From Alloboseaceae bacterium BT-24-1 (GTDB taxonomy: Bacteria > Pseudomonadota > Alphaproteobacteria > Rhizobiales > Beijerinckiaceae), in assembly GCA_025846845.1 (NCBI GenBank), contig JAOYTL010000003.1:186001-250000 (forward strand): a stretch of DNA of 64,000 nt, read 5' to 3'. The position numbers and the translations under genes are program-made. Below, piece by piece: positions 42,492-51,741 of this stretch. The notes under the pieces were generated by a model. The model saw only the letters and a list, made by a program, of their open reading frames with translations. It was not told where the DNA came from and did not search any database. Positions within the stretch are counted from its first letter, which is position 1; each line of letters starts with the position of its first letter.

Positions 42492-44051
42492 ATGACAAGC
42501 CTGACGAGACGACTGGCGCTGGCGGCGGGCCTCGTGCTGCCGTTGGCGGCGCTGCCCGCCGCGGCCCAGACCGTGCTCAAGGTGCGCCCCTTCGGCGACC
42601 TGCGCACGCTCGATCCGATGACGACCTCGGACTACATGGTCCGCAACCACGCCTACATGGTCTACGACACGCTCTTTGCGGTCGACGCCAAGGGCCTGAT
42701 CAAGCCGCAAATGGCGGAGAGCTTCACCACCTCCGCCGACGGCCTGACCTGGACCTTCGTGCTGCGCGAGGGCCTGAAGTTCCACGACAACACACCGGTG
42801 ACGAGCACGGACGTCGTCGCCTCGCTGAAGCGCTGGGGCGAGCGCGACGGCCTCGGCCAGCAGCTTCTGGCTCACACGGCCTCGCTGACGGCGACCGATC
42901 CAAGGACGATCACGCTCGTGCTCAAGGATCGCTGGGGCCTGGTGCTCGATGCGCTGGGCAAGCCGAGCTCGATGCTGCCCGTGATCATGCCGGCGCGCAT
43001 CGCCGCGACGCCCGCGAACCAGAACATCACCGACGCAACTGGCTCGGGCCCGTTCATGCTGGTCAAGGAGCAATGGTCGCCGGGCTCGAAGATCGTCTAC
43101 GCCAAGGCGCCGACCTACCAGCCGCGCAAGGAAGCACCCGACGGCCTCTCCGGCGGCAAGCTGGCCAATGTCGACCGCGTCGAATGGCTGATCATGCCGG
43201 ACGCACAGACCGCGCTGAACGCGCTCCAGGCCGGCGAGATCGACATCTTCGAGGAGATGCCGCCGGACATGATCTCGCTGGTGAAGGGCAATGCGAAGAT
43301 CACCGTCTCGAAGCTCGCCGCGCTCCAGGGCGTCTTCCGGATGAACCAGTCGCAACCGCCGTTCAACAACCCGAAGCTTCGGCAGGCGATGCTGCTCCTC
43401 GTCGATCAGGAGCAGGCGGTGCGCGCCTATGTCGACGACAAGGCGCTCTACACGGTCTGCCCGTCCTTCTACATGTGCGACTCGCCCTATTTCACCGACG
43501 CGTCCTGGCCGAAGCCTGATCTGGCGGCAGCCAGGAAGCTGATCGCGGAAAGCGGCTACAAGGGCGAGAAGATCGTGGTGCTCGACGCCACCGAGACCGC
43601 GCTCAGCCCGCAGACCCTCGTGGTCTCGCAGCTGATGCGCGATGCCGGCCTCAACGTCGACTACCAGGCGATGGATTGGGGCACGTTGTCGAGCCGGCGC
43701 ACCAGCAAGAACCCGGTGACGCAAGGCGGCTGGTCCACCTTCGCCTCGGGGCCGGCAGCACCTGACATGACGGAGCCGGTCGGCCATCTGGCGCTGCGCT
43801 CGAACTGCGAGAATTCATGGTTCGGCTGGCCTTGCGACGAGGCGATCGAGAAGCTGCGGGCCGAGTTCACGATGGCGCCTGATCTCGAGGCCCGCAAGGC
43901 GATCGCGCGCAAGATTCAGGAACGCGCCGTCGAGACCGTGCCCTATGTTCCCGTCGGGCAGTTCTGGCTGGTGCGCGGCCAGCAGGCGAGCCTCAAGGGC
44001 CTGCTCTCTCCCGGCGTGCCGGTCTACTGGAACGTCTCGAAGAGCCGCTGA
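42492..44051 (+). CDS. Peptide-type ABC substrate-binding protein (SBP_bac_5), cluster 3
   Basis: ATG 42492 (MTSLTRRLALAAGLVLPLAA) follows GGGAGGG and begins a Sec signal cleaved near PAAAQT. The 519-residue product has the SBP_bac_5 segments VLREGLKFHDNTPVTSTDVV, GSGPFMLVKEQWSPGSKIVY and NNPKLRQAMLLLVDQEQAV. A Cys pair (VCPSFYMCDSPY) near residue 322 is a feature of the dipeptide/amide-binding branch. It ends the third ATPase-less importer operon. Confidence 0.92.
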   Translation: MTSLTRRLALAAGLVLPLAALPAAAQTVLKVRPFGDLRTLDPMTTSDYMVRNHAYMVYDTLFAVDAKGLIKPQMAESFTTSADGLTWTFVLREGLKFHDNTPVTSTDVVASLKRWGERDGLGQQLLAHTASLTATDPRTITLVLKDRWGLVLDALGKPSSMLPVIMPARIAATPANQNITDATGSGPFMLVKEQWSPGSKIVYAKAPTYQPRKEAPDGLSGGKLANVDRVEWLIMPDAQTALNALQAGEIDIFEEMPPDMISLVKGNAKITVSKLAALQGVFRMNQSQPPFNNPKLRQAMLLLVDQEQAVRAYVDDKALYTVCPSFYMCDSPYFTDASWPKPDLAAARKLIAESGYKGEKIVVLDATETALSPQTLVVSQLMRDAGLNVDYQAMDWGTLSSRRTSKNPVTQGGWSTFASGPAAPDMTEPVGHLALRSNCENSWFGWPCDEAIEKLRAEFTMAPDLEARKAIARKIQERAVETVPYVPVGQFWLVRGQQASLKGLLSPGVPVYWNVSKSR

Positions 44052-44159
44052 AGCGGAGCGTAACGGGAATGTGAGCCCGCAATCGGCGCGGCGCTGTTGG
44101 AAAGCGCGCTGTGGTGACTAGCTTCTCCGCAGGGCGACTAAGTCAAGCAGGAGATTGTC

Positions 44160-44384
44160 ATGCTGTCTCGCAGGACCATCGCCATCACAGCAGCGCTTCT
44201 GCTTTCGGGAGCGAGCTCCATGGCTTACGCCACCGAGCTTGGTGCCGAGAGCATCGTGCACGAGCAGGCCCAGAACCAGCGTGCTCTCGCCGAGCAGGCC
44301 CAGTACCTCGCCTACCACGACCGCTTCAAAGGCGTGGAGGCCCAGCCGGGACGGGGCGCAGGCGTGTTGCCGCACCACAACTGA
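44160..44384 (+). CDS. Small secreted protein of unknown function
   Basis: CAGGAG lies seven bases before ATG 44160. The 74-residue product has an N-terminal signal peptide (MLSRRTIAITAALLLSGASS, cleavage near AYATE) and a mature part of about 50 residues rich in Gln, Glu and Ala (EQAQNQRALAEQAQYLAYHD), then a glycine-rich tail. It is monocistronic, with its own intrinsic terminator. No family recognised. A periplasmic location is inferred. Confidence 0.75.
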   Translation: MLSRRTIAITAALLLSGASSMAYATELGAESIVHEQAQNQRALAEQAQYLAYHDRFKGVEAQPGRGAGVLPHHN

Positions 44385-44406
44385 GCACCGGGACATTCCA
44401 CGGGAA

Positions 44407-44431
44407 GGGGCCGCCATAGCGGCCCCTTTTT
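44407..44431 (+). terminator. Rho-independent terminator after the small secreted protein gene
   Basis: GGGGCCGC (44407-44414) pairs perfectly with GCGGCCCC (44419-44426) around a CATA loop, followed by TTTTT (44427-44431). It is the clearest intrinsic terminator in the window and isolates the small gene from the lysR-fds locus. Confidence 0.93.
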
Positions 44432-44544
44432 GCCGCGCCTATCGGAAACCTGCAGAATCTGGAAAGACTGGCCGCGGCGCGCCGCACGAATTGGGAGTCG
44501 GGCCGGAGCTGGCGCCGTCCGACAGGAGCGCCTGAGACACGGCC

Positions 44545-45459
44545 ATGATCATCCGCCAGCTCATCTATCTCGACGCGCTTGCCCGCGAGAAGCATTTCCG
44601 CAAGGCGGCCGAGGCCTGCCATGTCTCGCAGCCGACGCTCTCAGCCGCGATCGTCCAGCTCGAAGAGGAGCTCGGCGTGCTGATCGTCGAGCGCGGCCGG
44701 CGCTTCCAGGGATTGACCAGGGAAGGCGAGGTCGTGCTCGCGCATGCACGGCGCATCCTCGCCGAGGCCGATCAGATGAAGGACGCGATCGCGGAGCTGC
44801 GCGAAGGCGTCAGCGGTAAGATCCGGCTCGGCGCCGTGCCGACCGCGCTGCCGATGATCGCGCATATCACCGCGCCGTTCTCGACACGCTACCCCGGCGC
44901 CTCGCTCACGGTGCTGTCGCTGACCTCGACGGAGATCCAGGACGGAATCGACAATTTCGAGCTCGATGTCGGCCTGACCTATCTCGACAACGAACCGCTC
45001 GAACGCGTCGTCTCCAAGCCGATCTACCAGGAAGCCTATGTGCTGCTGACGCGCGAGGACGGGCCGCTCGGCGAGCGCGAGACCATCACCTGGGCCGAAG
45101 CCGCCGAGCTCAAGCTCTGCCTGCTCACCGCCGACATGCAGAACCGGCGCATCATCGACGGCATTTTCCGCTCGGTGGGGCATGCGCCGAAGCCGGCGAT
45201 CGAGACCAACTCCATCTTCAATCTATGCTCGCATGCCGGCATCCAGGGCGTTTCCAGCATCGTCTCGATCCAGCTCCTGGAGTTCTTCGGCGTCCCCCTC
45301 GGCACCAAGGCGCTGCCGCTCACCGAGCCCGACGCCAAACGCACGATCGGCCTGATCATGGCCGATCGCCAACCCTCGGCACCACTGGCTCGCAACCTGC
45401 TGATGATGTCCGAGACGGTGACCGAAGCAGCCCTGCCGCGGCGCCCGATCATCAAATAG
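44545..45459 (+). CDS. fdsR: LysR-family regulator of formate dehydrogenase (FdsR-like)
   Basis: The 304-residue protein has a LysR winged helix (MIIRQLIYLDALAREKHFRK, then VSQPTLSAAIVQLEEELG) and an effector-binding domain of the OxyR/CysB type. It lies directly upstream of fdsGBACD in the same direction, as fdsR does in Cupriavidus-type fds loci. A LysR-like box occurs in the gap before fdsG. The name is by context and similarity of arrangement; formate sensing is inferred. Confidence 0.85.
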   Translation: MIIRQLIYLDALAREKHFRKAAEACHVSQPTLSAAIVQLEEELGVLIVERGRRFQGLTREGEVVLAHARRILAEADQMKDAIAELREGVSGKIRLGAVPTALPMIAHITAPFSTRYPGASLTVLSLTSTEIQDGIDNFELDVGLTYLDNEPLERVVSKPIYQEAYVLLTREDGPLGERETITWAEAAELKLCLLTADMQNRRIIDGIFRSVGHAPKPAIETNSIFNLCSHAGIQGVSSIVSIQLLEFFGVPLGTKALPLTEPDAKRTIGLIMADRQPSAPLARNLLMMSETVTEAALPRRPIIK

Positions 45460-45513
45460 CCAAAGACTATCGAAGGGGCCGAAGCATCAGACCGCGAGCC
45501 CGGCCGGCTACAT

Positions 45514-45530
45514 GATAAGCTGAGGTTATC
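45514..45530. promoter_or_regulatory. LysR-type box upstream of fdsG
   Basis: GATAA (45514-45518) and TTATC (45526-45530) flank GCTGAGG, giving a T-N11-A (45516-45528) motif expected for LysR regulators. It lies 165 bp before fdsG and 55 bp after the fdsR-like stop, where activation of the fds operon would be expected. Confidence 0.55.
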
Positions 45531-45694
45531 AGCATTTTTCTCGCTCACCGGGACGGTTTGCAGGCCGATTTCGTCAATATTGGTAGGCGACAACTATCAA
45601 TCAGTCGGAACAAACGATTTGAAATCATCCTAAACTTCCCCATCCTTTCTCGAAAGGCGCAGGCTGGGCGAACAGGCTGCGTGGAGGAGGGACG

Positions 45695-46165
45695 ATGGTC
45701 CACTACCCAGCCTGGGATCAGGACGAGGCGCGCTCGATTGTGTCGGGCCTGTCTCATCTCGAAGGGGCGACGCTGCCGATCCTGCACGCGCTGCAGGAGG
45801 AGTTCGGCTATGTCGACCCGCAGGCCGTGCCGCTGATCGCCGAGGCGCTCAACCTGTCGCGGGCCGATGTGCACGGTACCATCTCGTTCTATCACGACTT
45901 CCGCACCGCCCCGCCGCCGCGCCGCATCGTCAAGCTCTGCCGCGCCGAAGCCTGCCAGGCACTCGGTTGCGACACGGTTGTCGAGGAGCTCGCGCGCGAG
46001 CACGGCATCGTCGTCGACGATCACGGCGCGCCTGACAAAGCCGTTGTCGAGACGGTCTATTGCCTAGGCAATTGCGCACTCGGCCCCTCCGCTCTGGTCG
46101 AGGGTGAGCTGCTCGGTCGCATCGACGCCGACCGCATCGCGTCACTGTGCGGAGCGCGGCAATGA
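45695..46165 (+). CDS. fdsG: NAD-dependent formate dehydrogenase gamma subunit
   Basis: ATG 45695 follows GGAGGAGG. The 156-residue NuoE-like thioredoxin-fold protein has the [2Fe-2S] ligands in KLCRAEACQALG and VYCLGNCALGPSA. It accepts electrons in the diaphorase part of the soluble FdsGBA complex, in the cytoplasm. It overlaps fdsB by 4 bp (ATGA). Length is the family norm. Confidence 0.95.
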   Translation: MVHYPAWDQDEARSIVSGLSHLEGATLPILHALQEEFGYVDPQAVPLIAEALNLSRADVHGTISFYHDFRTAPPPRRIVKLCRAEACQALGCDTVVEELAREHGIVVDDHGAPDKAVVETVYCLGNCALGPSALVEGELLGRIDADRIASLCGARQ

Positions 46166-47733
46166 GCGAGGCGATCCGCATCTTCGTTCCGATCGACGCC
46201 GCCGCCCTCTCGGTCGGCGCCGAGGCGGTGGCGAATGCCATCGCGAAAGAGGCGCAAGCGCGCGGCATCACGGTCGAGATCGTCAGAAACGGCTCGCGCG
46301 GCATGCTCTGGCTGGAGCCGATGGTCGAGGCCGAGACCCCGGGGGGGCGCATCGCCTACGGCCCGGTCGCAGCCAGGGATGTCACTGCGCTGTTCGACGC
46401 CGGCTTCCAGAATGGCGAGGCGCATGCGCTGCGGCTCGGGCCGGTCGGCGAGCTCGACTGGCTGAAGCGCCAGCAGCGCCTGACCTTCGAACGCGTCGGC
46501 GTCACCGACCCGCTCTCGCTCGCTGATTATCGCGCCTATGACGGGCTGAAGGGGCTGGAGAAGGCCCTTGCGCTCACCGGCGCCGAGATCGTCGAGGAAG
46601 TTCGCGAATCCGGCCTGCGCGGCCGCGGCGGCGCCGGCTTCCCGACCGGGATCAAGTGGAAGACCGTCCACGACGCAAAGGCGGAGCAGAAATACATCGT
46701 CTGCAATGCCGACGAGGGCGACAGCGGCACCTTCGCCGACCGGATGCTGATGGAGGGCGACCCCTTCCTGCTGATCGAAGGCATGGCGATCGCCGCGATC
46801 GCAGTTGGCGCGACCCGAGGCTACATCTATCTGCGCTTGGAATATCCGCACGCCCACAAGGCGCTGCAGCGGGCGATCCTCAAGGCGCGTAATGCCGGCC
46901 TGCTCGGCGCCTCCGTGCTCGGCGCGGGCAAAGCCTTCGAGCTCGAGGTTCGGCTCGGAGCCGGCGCCTATATCTGCGGCGAGGAGACCTCGCTGCTGGA
47001 GAGCCTGGAAGGCAAGCGCGCCATCGTCCGGGCCAAGCCGCCGATCCCGGCTTTGCAGGGGCTGTTCGGCAAGCCGACCATCGTCAACAACGTGCTCTCC
47101 TTCGCCGCCGTGCCGTGGATCCTGACCCATGGCGCCAAGGCCTATGCCGATTACGGCATGGGCCGCTCGCGCGGCACGCTGCCGGTGCAGCTCGGCGGCA
47201 ACGTCAAGCGCGGCGGGCTGATCGAGCTCGCCTTCGGCATCTCGCTGCGCGAGATCATCGAGGACATCGGCGGCGGCACGCTGTCGGGCCGGCCGATCCG
47301 GGCCGTGCAGGTCGGCGGTCCCCTCGGCGCTTATCTCACCGCACAGCAGCTCGACGTAGCCATGGACTATGAGGCGCTGGCCGGCATCAAGGCGATGCTC
47401 GGCCATGGCGGCATCGTCGTCTTCGACGACAGCGTCGACATGGCCAAGCAGGCGCGTTTCGCCTTCGAGTTCTGCGCCAAGGAGAGCTGCGGCAAGTGCA
47501 CGCCCTGCCGCATCGGCGCGACGCGCGGCGTCGAACTGGTCGACAAGATCATCGCCGGCCATGAGCGGCCGAAGAACCTCGCCGTGCTGCGCGATCTCAA
47601 CAGACTGATGACCGACGCCTCGCTCTGCGCCATGGGCGGGCTCACCCCCATGCCGGTGATGAGCGCGCTCAACCATTTCTTCGAGGATTTCGACCGTCCG
47701 CCGGCCGAGCGCCTGCCGCTGGCGGCCGAGTGA
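46162..47733 (+). CDS. fdsB: NAD-dependent formate dehydrogenase beta subunit (NuoF-like)
   Basis: ATG 46162 (MSEAIRIFVPIDAA) gives 523 residues. An N-terminal ferredoxin-like domain precedes the NuoF core with the FMN/NADH-binding loops (GLRGRGGAGFPTGIKWKTVH, CNADEGDSGTFADR, GAGAYICGEETSLLESLEG) and the [4Fe-4S] ligands in CAKESCGKCTPCRIGATRG near the C-terminus. It reduces NAD+ with electrons from FdsA via FdsG. Ten bases separate it from fdsA. Confidence 0.96.
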   Translation: MSEAIRIFVPIDAAALSVGAEAVANAIAKEAQARGITVEIVRNGSRGMLWLEPMVEAETPGGRIAYGPVAARDVTALFDAGFQNGEAHALRLGPVGELDWLKRQQRLTFERVGVTDPLSLADYRAYDGLKGLEKALALTGAEIVEEVRESGLRGRGGAGFPTGIKWKTVHDAKAEQKYIVCNADEGDSGTFADRMLMEGDPFLLIEGMAIAAIAVGATRGYIYLRLEYPHAHKALQRAILKARNAGLLGASVLGAGKAFELEVRLGAGAYICGEETSLLESLEGKRAIVRAKPPIPALQGLFGKPTIVNNVLSFAAVPWILTHGAKAYADYGMGRSRGTLPVQLGGNVKRGGLIELAFGISLREIIEDIGGGTLSGRPIRAVQVGGPLGAYLTAQQLDVAMDYEALAGIKAMLGHGGIVVFDDSVDMAKQARFAFEFCAKESCGKCTPCRIGATRGVELVDKIIAGHERPKNLAVLRDLNRLMTDASLCAMGGLTPMPVMSALNHFFEDFDRPPAERLPLAAE

Positions 47734-47743
47734 GGAGACATCG

Positions 47744-50626
47744 ATGAGCCTGATCAAGGAAATCGATTTCGGAACGCCGATCCGGGTCGCCGAGAAGACG
47801 GTGACGCTGACGATCGACGGCGAGAGCGTCACCGTTCCGGCCGGGACCTCGGTGATGGCGGCGGCGATGAGTCTGGGCACCAAGATCCCCAAGCTCTGCG
47901 CCACCGACTCGCTCGAACCCTTCGGCTCCTGCCGGCTCTGCCTGGTCGAGATCGAGGGGCGGCGCGGTACGCCCGCTTCCTGCACGACACCGGCCGAGGA
48001 CGGCATGATCGTTCGCACGCAGTCGGAGAACCTGTCCGGCCTGCGCAAGGGCGTGATGGAGCTTTACATCTCCGACCACCCGCTCGATTGCCTGACCTGC
48101 TCGGCCAATGGCGATTGCGAGCTCCAGGACATGGCCGGCAGCGTCGGCCTGCGCGAAGTGCGCTACGGCTATGACGGCGAGAACCACGTCAAGCCGGCCA
48201 GCACCGACGGCTATGCCAACGAGAACTGGCTGCCCCAGGACACCTCGAACCCCTATTTCACCTATGATCCCAGCAAGTGCATCGTCTGCAATCGCTGCGT
48301 TCGCGCCTGCGCCGAGGTGCAAGGCACCTTCGCGCTGACGATCACCGGCCGCGGCTTCGAATCCCGCGTCGCAGCGGGCCCGACTGATTTCCTCGGTTCG
48401 GAATGCGTCTCCTGCGGCGCCTGCGTGCAGGCCTGCCCGACGGCGACGCTGATGGAGAACAAGGTGATCGAGCTCGGCCAGCCCGAGCATTCCAAGGTCA
48501 CGACCTGCGCCTATTGCGGCGTCGGCTGCTCGTTCAAGGCCGAGATGCAGGGCGACCGCGTCGTGCGCATGGTGCCCTACAAGGACGGCAAGGCGAACGA
48601 GGGCCATTCCTGCGTCAAGGGCCGTTTCGCCTGGGGCTATGCGACCCATCAGGACCGCATGACCAAGCCGATGATCCGCGCCAAGATCACCGATCCCTGG
48701 CGCGAGGTCTCCTGGGACGAGGCGATCGGCTACGCCGCCAATGAGTTCAAGCGCATCCAGGCGACGTATGGCCGCGAGTCGGTCGGTGCGATCACCTCCT
48801 CGCGCTGCACCAATGAGGAGGTCTTCCTTGTCCAGAAGCTGGTGCGCGCCGCCTTCCGCAACAACAATGTCGATACCTGCGCCCGCGTCTGCCACTCGCC
48901 GACCGGCTATGGGCTGAAGACGACGCTCGGCACCTCCGCCGGCACGCAGGACTTCAAATCGGTCGAGAAGGCCGACGTCATCCTGGTCATCGGCGCCAAC
49001 CCGACCGACGGCCACCCGGTCTTCGCCTCCAGGATGAAGAAGCGAATCCGCCAGGGCGCGCGCGTCATCGTCGCCGACCCGCGCCGAATCGACATGGTCA
49101 AATCGCCGCATATCAAGGCCGACTACCACCTCCCATTGAAGCCCGGCACCAATGTCGCGCTGATCAACGCCATCGCCCATGTCATCGTCACCGAGGGGCT
49201 GATCGACGAGGATTATGTCCGCGAGCGCTGCGACCTCGCCGATTTTGAGGTCTGGGCCCGCTTCGTCGCCGAGGAGCGCAACTCGCCCGAGGCGAGCGAG
49301 GCGTTCACCGGCGTGCCTGCGGCCGATGTCCGCGGCGCGGCCAGGCTCTACGCCGCTGGCGACAATGGCGCGATCTTCTACGGGCTCGGCGTCACCGAGC
49401 ACAGTCAGGGCTCGACCATGGTGATGGGCATGGCCAACATCGCCATGGCGACCGGCAATATCGGCCGCGAAGGCGTCGGCGTGAACCCGCTGCGTGGCCA
49501 GAACAATGTCCAGGGCTCCTGCGACATGGGCTCGTTCCCGCACGAGTTCACCGGCTACCGCCATGTCTCCGACGACGCCACGAGGCAGATCTTCGAGACG
49601 ATCTGGGGCGTGCCGCTCGATTCCGAGCAGGGCCTGCGCATTCCGAACATGCTCGACGAGGCGGTCGGCGGCCATTTCAAGGGACTCTATGTCCAGGGCG
49701 AGGACATCGCCCAGTCCGACCCCAACACCAAGCACGTCACGGCAGGCCTCGCCGCGATGGAGTGCGTCGTCATCCAGGACCTGTTCCTGAACGAGACGGC
49801 GAAATACGCCCATGTCTTCCTGCCGGGCTCCTCCTTCCTGGAGAAGGACGGCACCTTCACCAATGCCGAGCGCCGCATCAACCGCGTCCGGCAGGTGATG
49901 GCGCCGATGTCGGGCAAGGCCGAGTTCCAGGTCACGCTCGATCTCGCGAGGGCGCTGGGCTACGAGATGAGTTACACGCATCCGAGCGAGATCATGGATG
50001 AGATCGCGCGGCTGACCCCGACCTTCGCCGGCGTGAGCTACAAGAAGCTCGACGAACTCGGCTCGGTGCAGTGGCCCTGCAACGAAAAGGCGCCGACCGG
50101 CACGCCGCTGATGCATGTCGACCGCTTCGTGCTCGGCAAGGGCAAGTTCATGATCACCGAGTTCGTGGCGACCGAAGAGCGGACCGGGCCGCGTTTCCCG
50201 CTGATCCTCACCACCGGGCGCATCCTCTCGCAGTACAATGTCGGCGCCCAGACCAGGCGCACGGAGAACAGCCGCTGGCACGAGGAGGACGTACTGGAGA
50301 TCCATCCGTTCGACGCCGAGAGCCGCGGCATCAAGGACGGCGACCTCGTCGCGCTGGCGAGCCGCTCCGGCGACATCTCGCTGCGCGCCGAGGTTTCGGA
50401 GCGGATGCAGCCGGGCGTGGTCTACACCACCTTCCACCATGCCGAGACCGGCGCCAACGTCATCACCACCGACTATTCCGACTGGGCGACGAACTGCCCG
50501 GAATACAAGGTCACGGCTGTCGAGGTCCGCAGGACGAACTATTATTCCGAGTGGCAGGAGCGTAATCGCGAGGAGGATATCTCGCTGCGCCTGATCGCAG
50601 GGCGTTTGCCCGATGCCGCGGAATAG
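47744..50626 (+). CDS. fdsA: NAD-dependent formate dehydrogenase alpha subunit (Mo-bisMGD catalytic)
   Basis: The 960-residue subunit has an N-terminal [2Fe-2S] domain (FGSCRLCLVEIEG), NuoG-like His/Cys cluster (CLTCSANGDCELQDM), two [4Fe-4S] ferredoxin motifs (CIVCNRCVRACAEVQ, CVSCGACVQACP), then the FdhF-type catalytic part: CAYCGVGCSFKAEM, and the Mo-coordinating Cys in CARVCHSPTGYGL (a Cys, not selenocysteine). The C-terminal domain closes the bis-MGD site. It oxidises formate to CO2. It overlaps fdsC by 14 bp. Confidence 0.97.
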   Translation: MSLIKEIDFGTPIRVAEKTVTLTIDGESVTVPAGTSVMAAAMSLGTKIPKLCATDSLEPFGSCRLCLVEIEGRRGTPASCTTPAEDGMIVRTQSENLSGLRKGVMELYISDHPLDCLTCSANGDCELQDMAGSVGLREVRYGYDGENHVKPASTDGYANENWLPQDTSNPYFTYDPSKCIVCNRCVRACAEVQGTFALTITGRGFESRVAAGPTDFLGSECVSCGACVQACPTATLMENKVIELGQPEHSKVTTCAYCGVGCSFKAEMQGDRVVRMVPYKDGKANEGHSCVKGRFAWGYATHQDRMTKPMIRAKITDPWREVSWDEAIGYAANEFKRIQATYGRESVGAITSSRCTNEEVFLVQKLVRAAFRNNNVDTCARVCHSPTGYGLKTTLGTSAGTQDFKSVEKADVILVIGANPTDGHPVFASRMKKRIRQGARVIVADPRRIDMVKSPHIKADYHLPLKPGTNVALINAIAHVIVTEGLIDEDYVRERCDLADFEVWARFVAEERNSPEASEAFTGVPAADVRGAARLYAAGDNGAIFYGLGVTEHSQGSTMVMGMANIAMATGNIGREGVGVNPLRGQNNVQGSCDMGSFPHEFTGYRHVSDDATRQIFETIWGVPLDSEQGLRIPNMLDEAVGGHFKGLYVQGEDIAQSDPNTKHVTAGLAAMECVVIQDLFLNETAKYAHVFLPGSSFLEKDGTFTNAERRINRVRQVMAPMSGKAEFQVTLDLARALGYEMSYTHPSEIMDEIARLTPTFAGVSYKKLDELGSVQWPCNEKAPTGTPLMHVDRFVLGKGKFMITEFVATEERTGPRFPLILTTGRILSQYNVGAQTRRTENSRWHEEDVLEIHPFDAESRGIKDGDLVALASRSGDISLRAEVSERMQPGVVYTTFHHAETGANVITTDYSDWATNCPEYKVTAVEVRRTNYYSEWQERNREEDISLRLIAGRLPDAAE

Positions 50627-51458
50627 CCCTCCCGCACAGCCGCCGGCGAGCCATGCGGTCCGCGTCCGGACCGTGCGCTTCGGCGCGGACGATGACGCGT
50701 TTGATGCAAGCGCCGAGGTCGCCGTCGAGGCACCCGTCAACATCGTCTACGGCAACCTGCCCTATGCGGTGATGATGGCGACGCCGTCCGACATCGAGGA
50801 TTTCGTCGCCGGTTTCAGCCTGACCGAGGGCATCGTCCGCAGCGTCGACGAGATCAGGTCGATCGCGACTGCACCGCAGCAGGATGGCATCGTCGTCACG
50901 GTCGAGCTGGCGCCCGGCCGATTCCGCGAGCATCTGGCGCGCCGCCGCAATCTCTCGGGCCGCACCTCATGCGGGCTCTGCGGCGTGGAAGCGCTCGCTG
51001 AGCTGCCGATGGCCGAGGCTCGCGCCGCCATGGCGACGCCGATCACGCCGGCGGCGATCGGCGCGGCGCTTGCCATGCTCGAACGCCAGCAGCCGCTGCA
51101 CCGCTTGACCCGTTCGGTCCATGCCGCCGCCTGGTGCGATCGCGACGGGACGATCCTGGCGGTGCGCGAGGATGTCGGCCGCCACAATGCCCTCGACAAG
51201 CTGATCGGCGCCCGTCTGCGCGCCGGCCATGATGCAAGCGACGGCTTCGTCCTGGTCACCAGCCGCGCTTCGTTCGAGATGGTCGAGAAGACGGCGATCT
51301 TCGGAGCGGGCGCGCTGGTCTCGATCTCGGCGCCGACCTCGCTGGCGATCGAGCGGGCGAATGTGCTCGGACTGACGCTGGTCTGCATCGCGCGCGCCGA
51401 CTCCGCCACTGTCTTTGCAGGATGCCTCGCCGACACCGTGGAGAGCGAAACGATATGA
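50613..51458 (+). CDS. fdsC: Formate dehydrogenase sulfurtransferase/chaperone (FdhD/FdsC)
   Basis: The 281-residue protein has the FdhD CxxC in SGRTSCGLCGVEAL (about residue 115), used to pass sulfur to the Mo cofactor, and the conserved VREDVGRHNALDKLIG and VTSRASFEMVEKTAIFGAGA segments. It matures FdsA. It overlaps fdsA at the start and fdsD by 4 bp at the end. Confidence 0.94.
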   Translation: MPRNSPPAQPPASHAVRVRTVRFGADDDAFDASAEVAVEAPVNIVYGNLPYAVMMATPSDIEDFVAGFSLTEGIVRSVDEIRSIATAPQQDGIVVTVELAPGRFREHLARRRNLSGRTSCGLCGVEALAELPMAEARAAMATPITPAAIGAALAMLERQQPLHRLTRSVHAAAWCDRDGTILAVREDVGRHNALDKLIGARLRAGHDASDGFVLVTSRASFEMVEKTAIFGAGALVSISAPTSLAIERANVLGLTLVCIARADSATVFAGCLADTVESETI

Positions 51459-51724
51459 TCGAGGCGAAGAGCAGCGAAGCGACAATCCGGGATCATGCGA
51501 GCGAGAACCTCGCCAAGCTCGCCCTCATGGCCAACCAGATCGGCGGCTTTTTCAAATCCTACCCGGACGAGCAGGCGGTCGCGTCGATCGCCGAGCACAT
51601 CAACCAGTTCTGGACGAAGCGCATGCGCGAGGATTTCCGCGCCGGCTTCGAGAAGGATATGTCGGTCCTATCGCCGCTCGTGCGGCAGGCACGCGCCAAG
51701 ATAAGGCTCGCGCCGAGCGGGTAG
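51455..51724 (+). CDS. fdsD: NAD-dependent formate dehydrogenase delta subunit
   Basis: ATG 51455 (MIEAKSSEATIRDHASENLA) overlaps the fdsC stop (ATGA), giving 89 residues. The helical sequence KLALMANQIGGFFKSYPDEQAVASIAEHINQF-type, then WTKRMREDFRAGFEKD, is the FdsD family. It closes the fdsGBACD operon. It is thought to support assembly or stability of the complex and does not bind a cofactor by sequence. Confidence 0.93.
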   Translation: MIEAKSSEATIRDHASENLAKLALMANQIGGFFKSYPDEQAVASIAEHINQFWTKRMREDFRAGFEKDMSVLSPLVRQARAKIRLAPSG

Positions 51725-51741
51725 ACGGCCGCGGCTGGCCC

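Noticed and set aside
46057..48048. Long minus-strand frame across fdsB
   Set aside because: Antisense shadow of fdsG/fdsB; no ribosome-binding site and no family resemblance.
47669..50743. Very long open frame (over 1000 codons) on the minus strand
   Set aside because: It is antisense to fdsA, which has clear cofactor motifs; the frame is a by-product of high GC codon use and its translation is compositionally biased with no domain.
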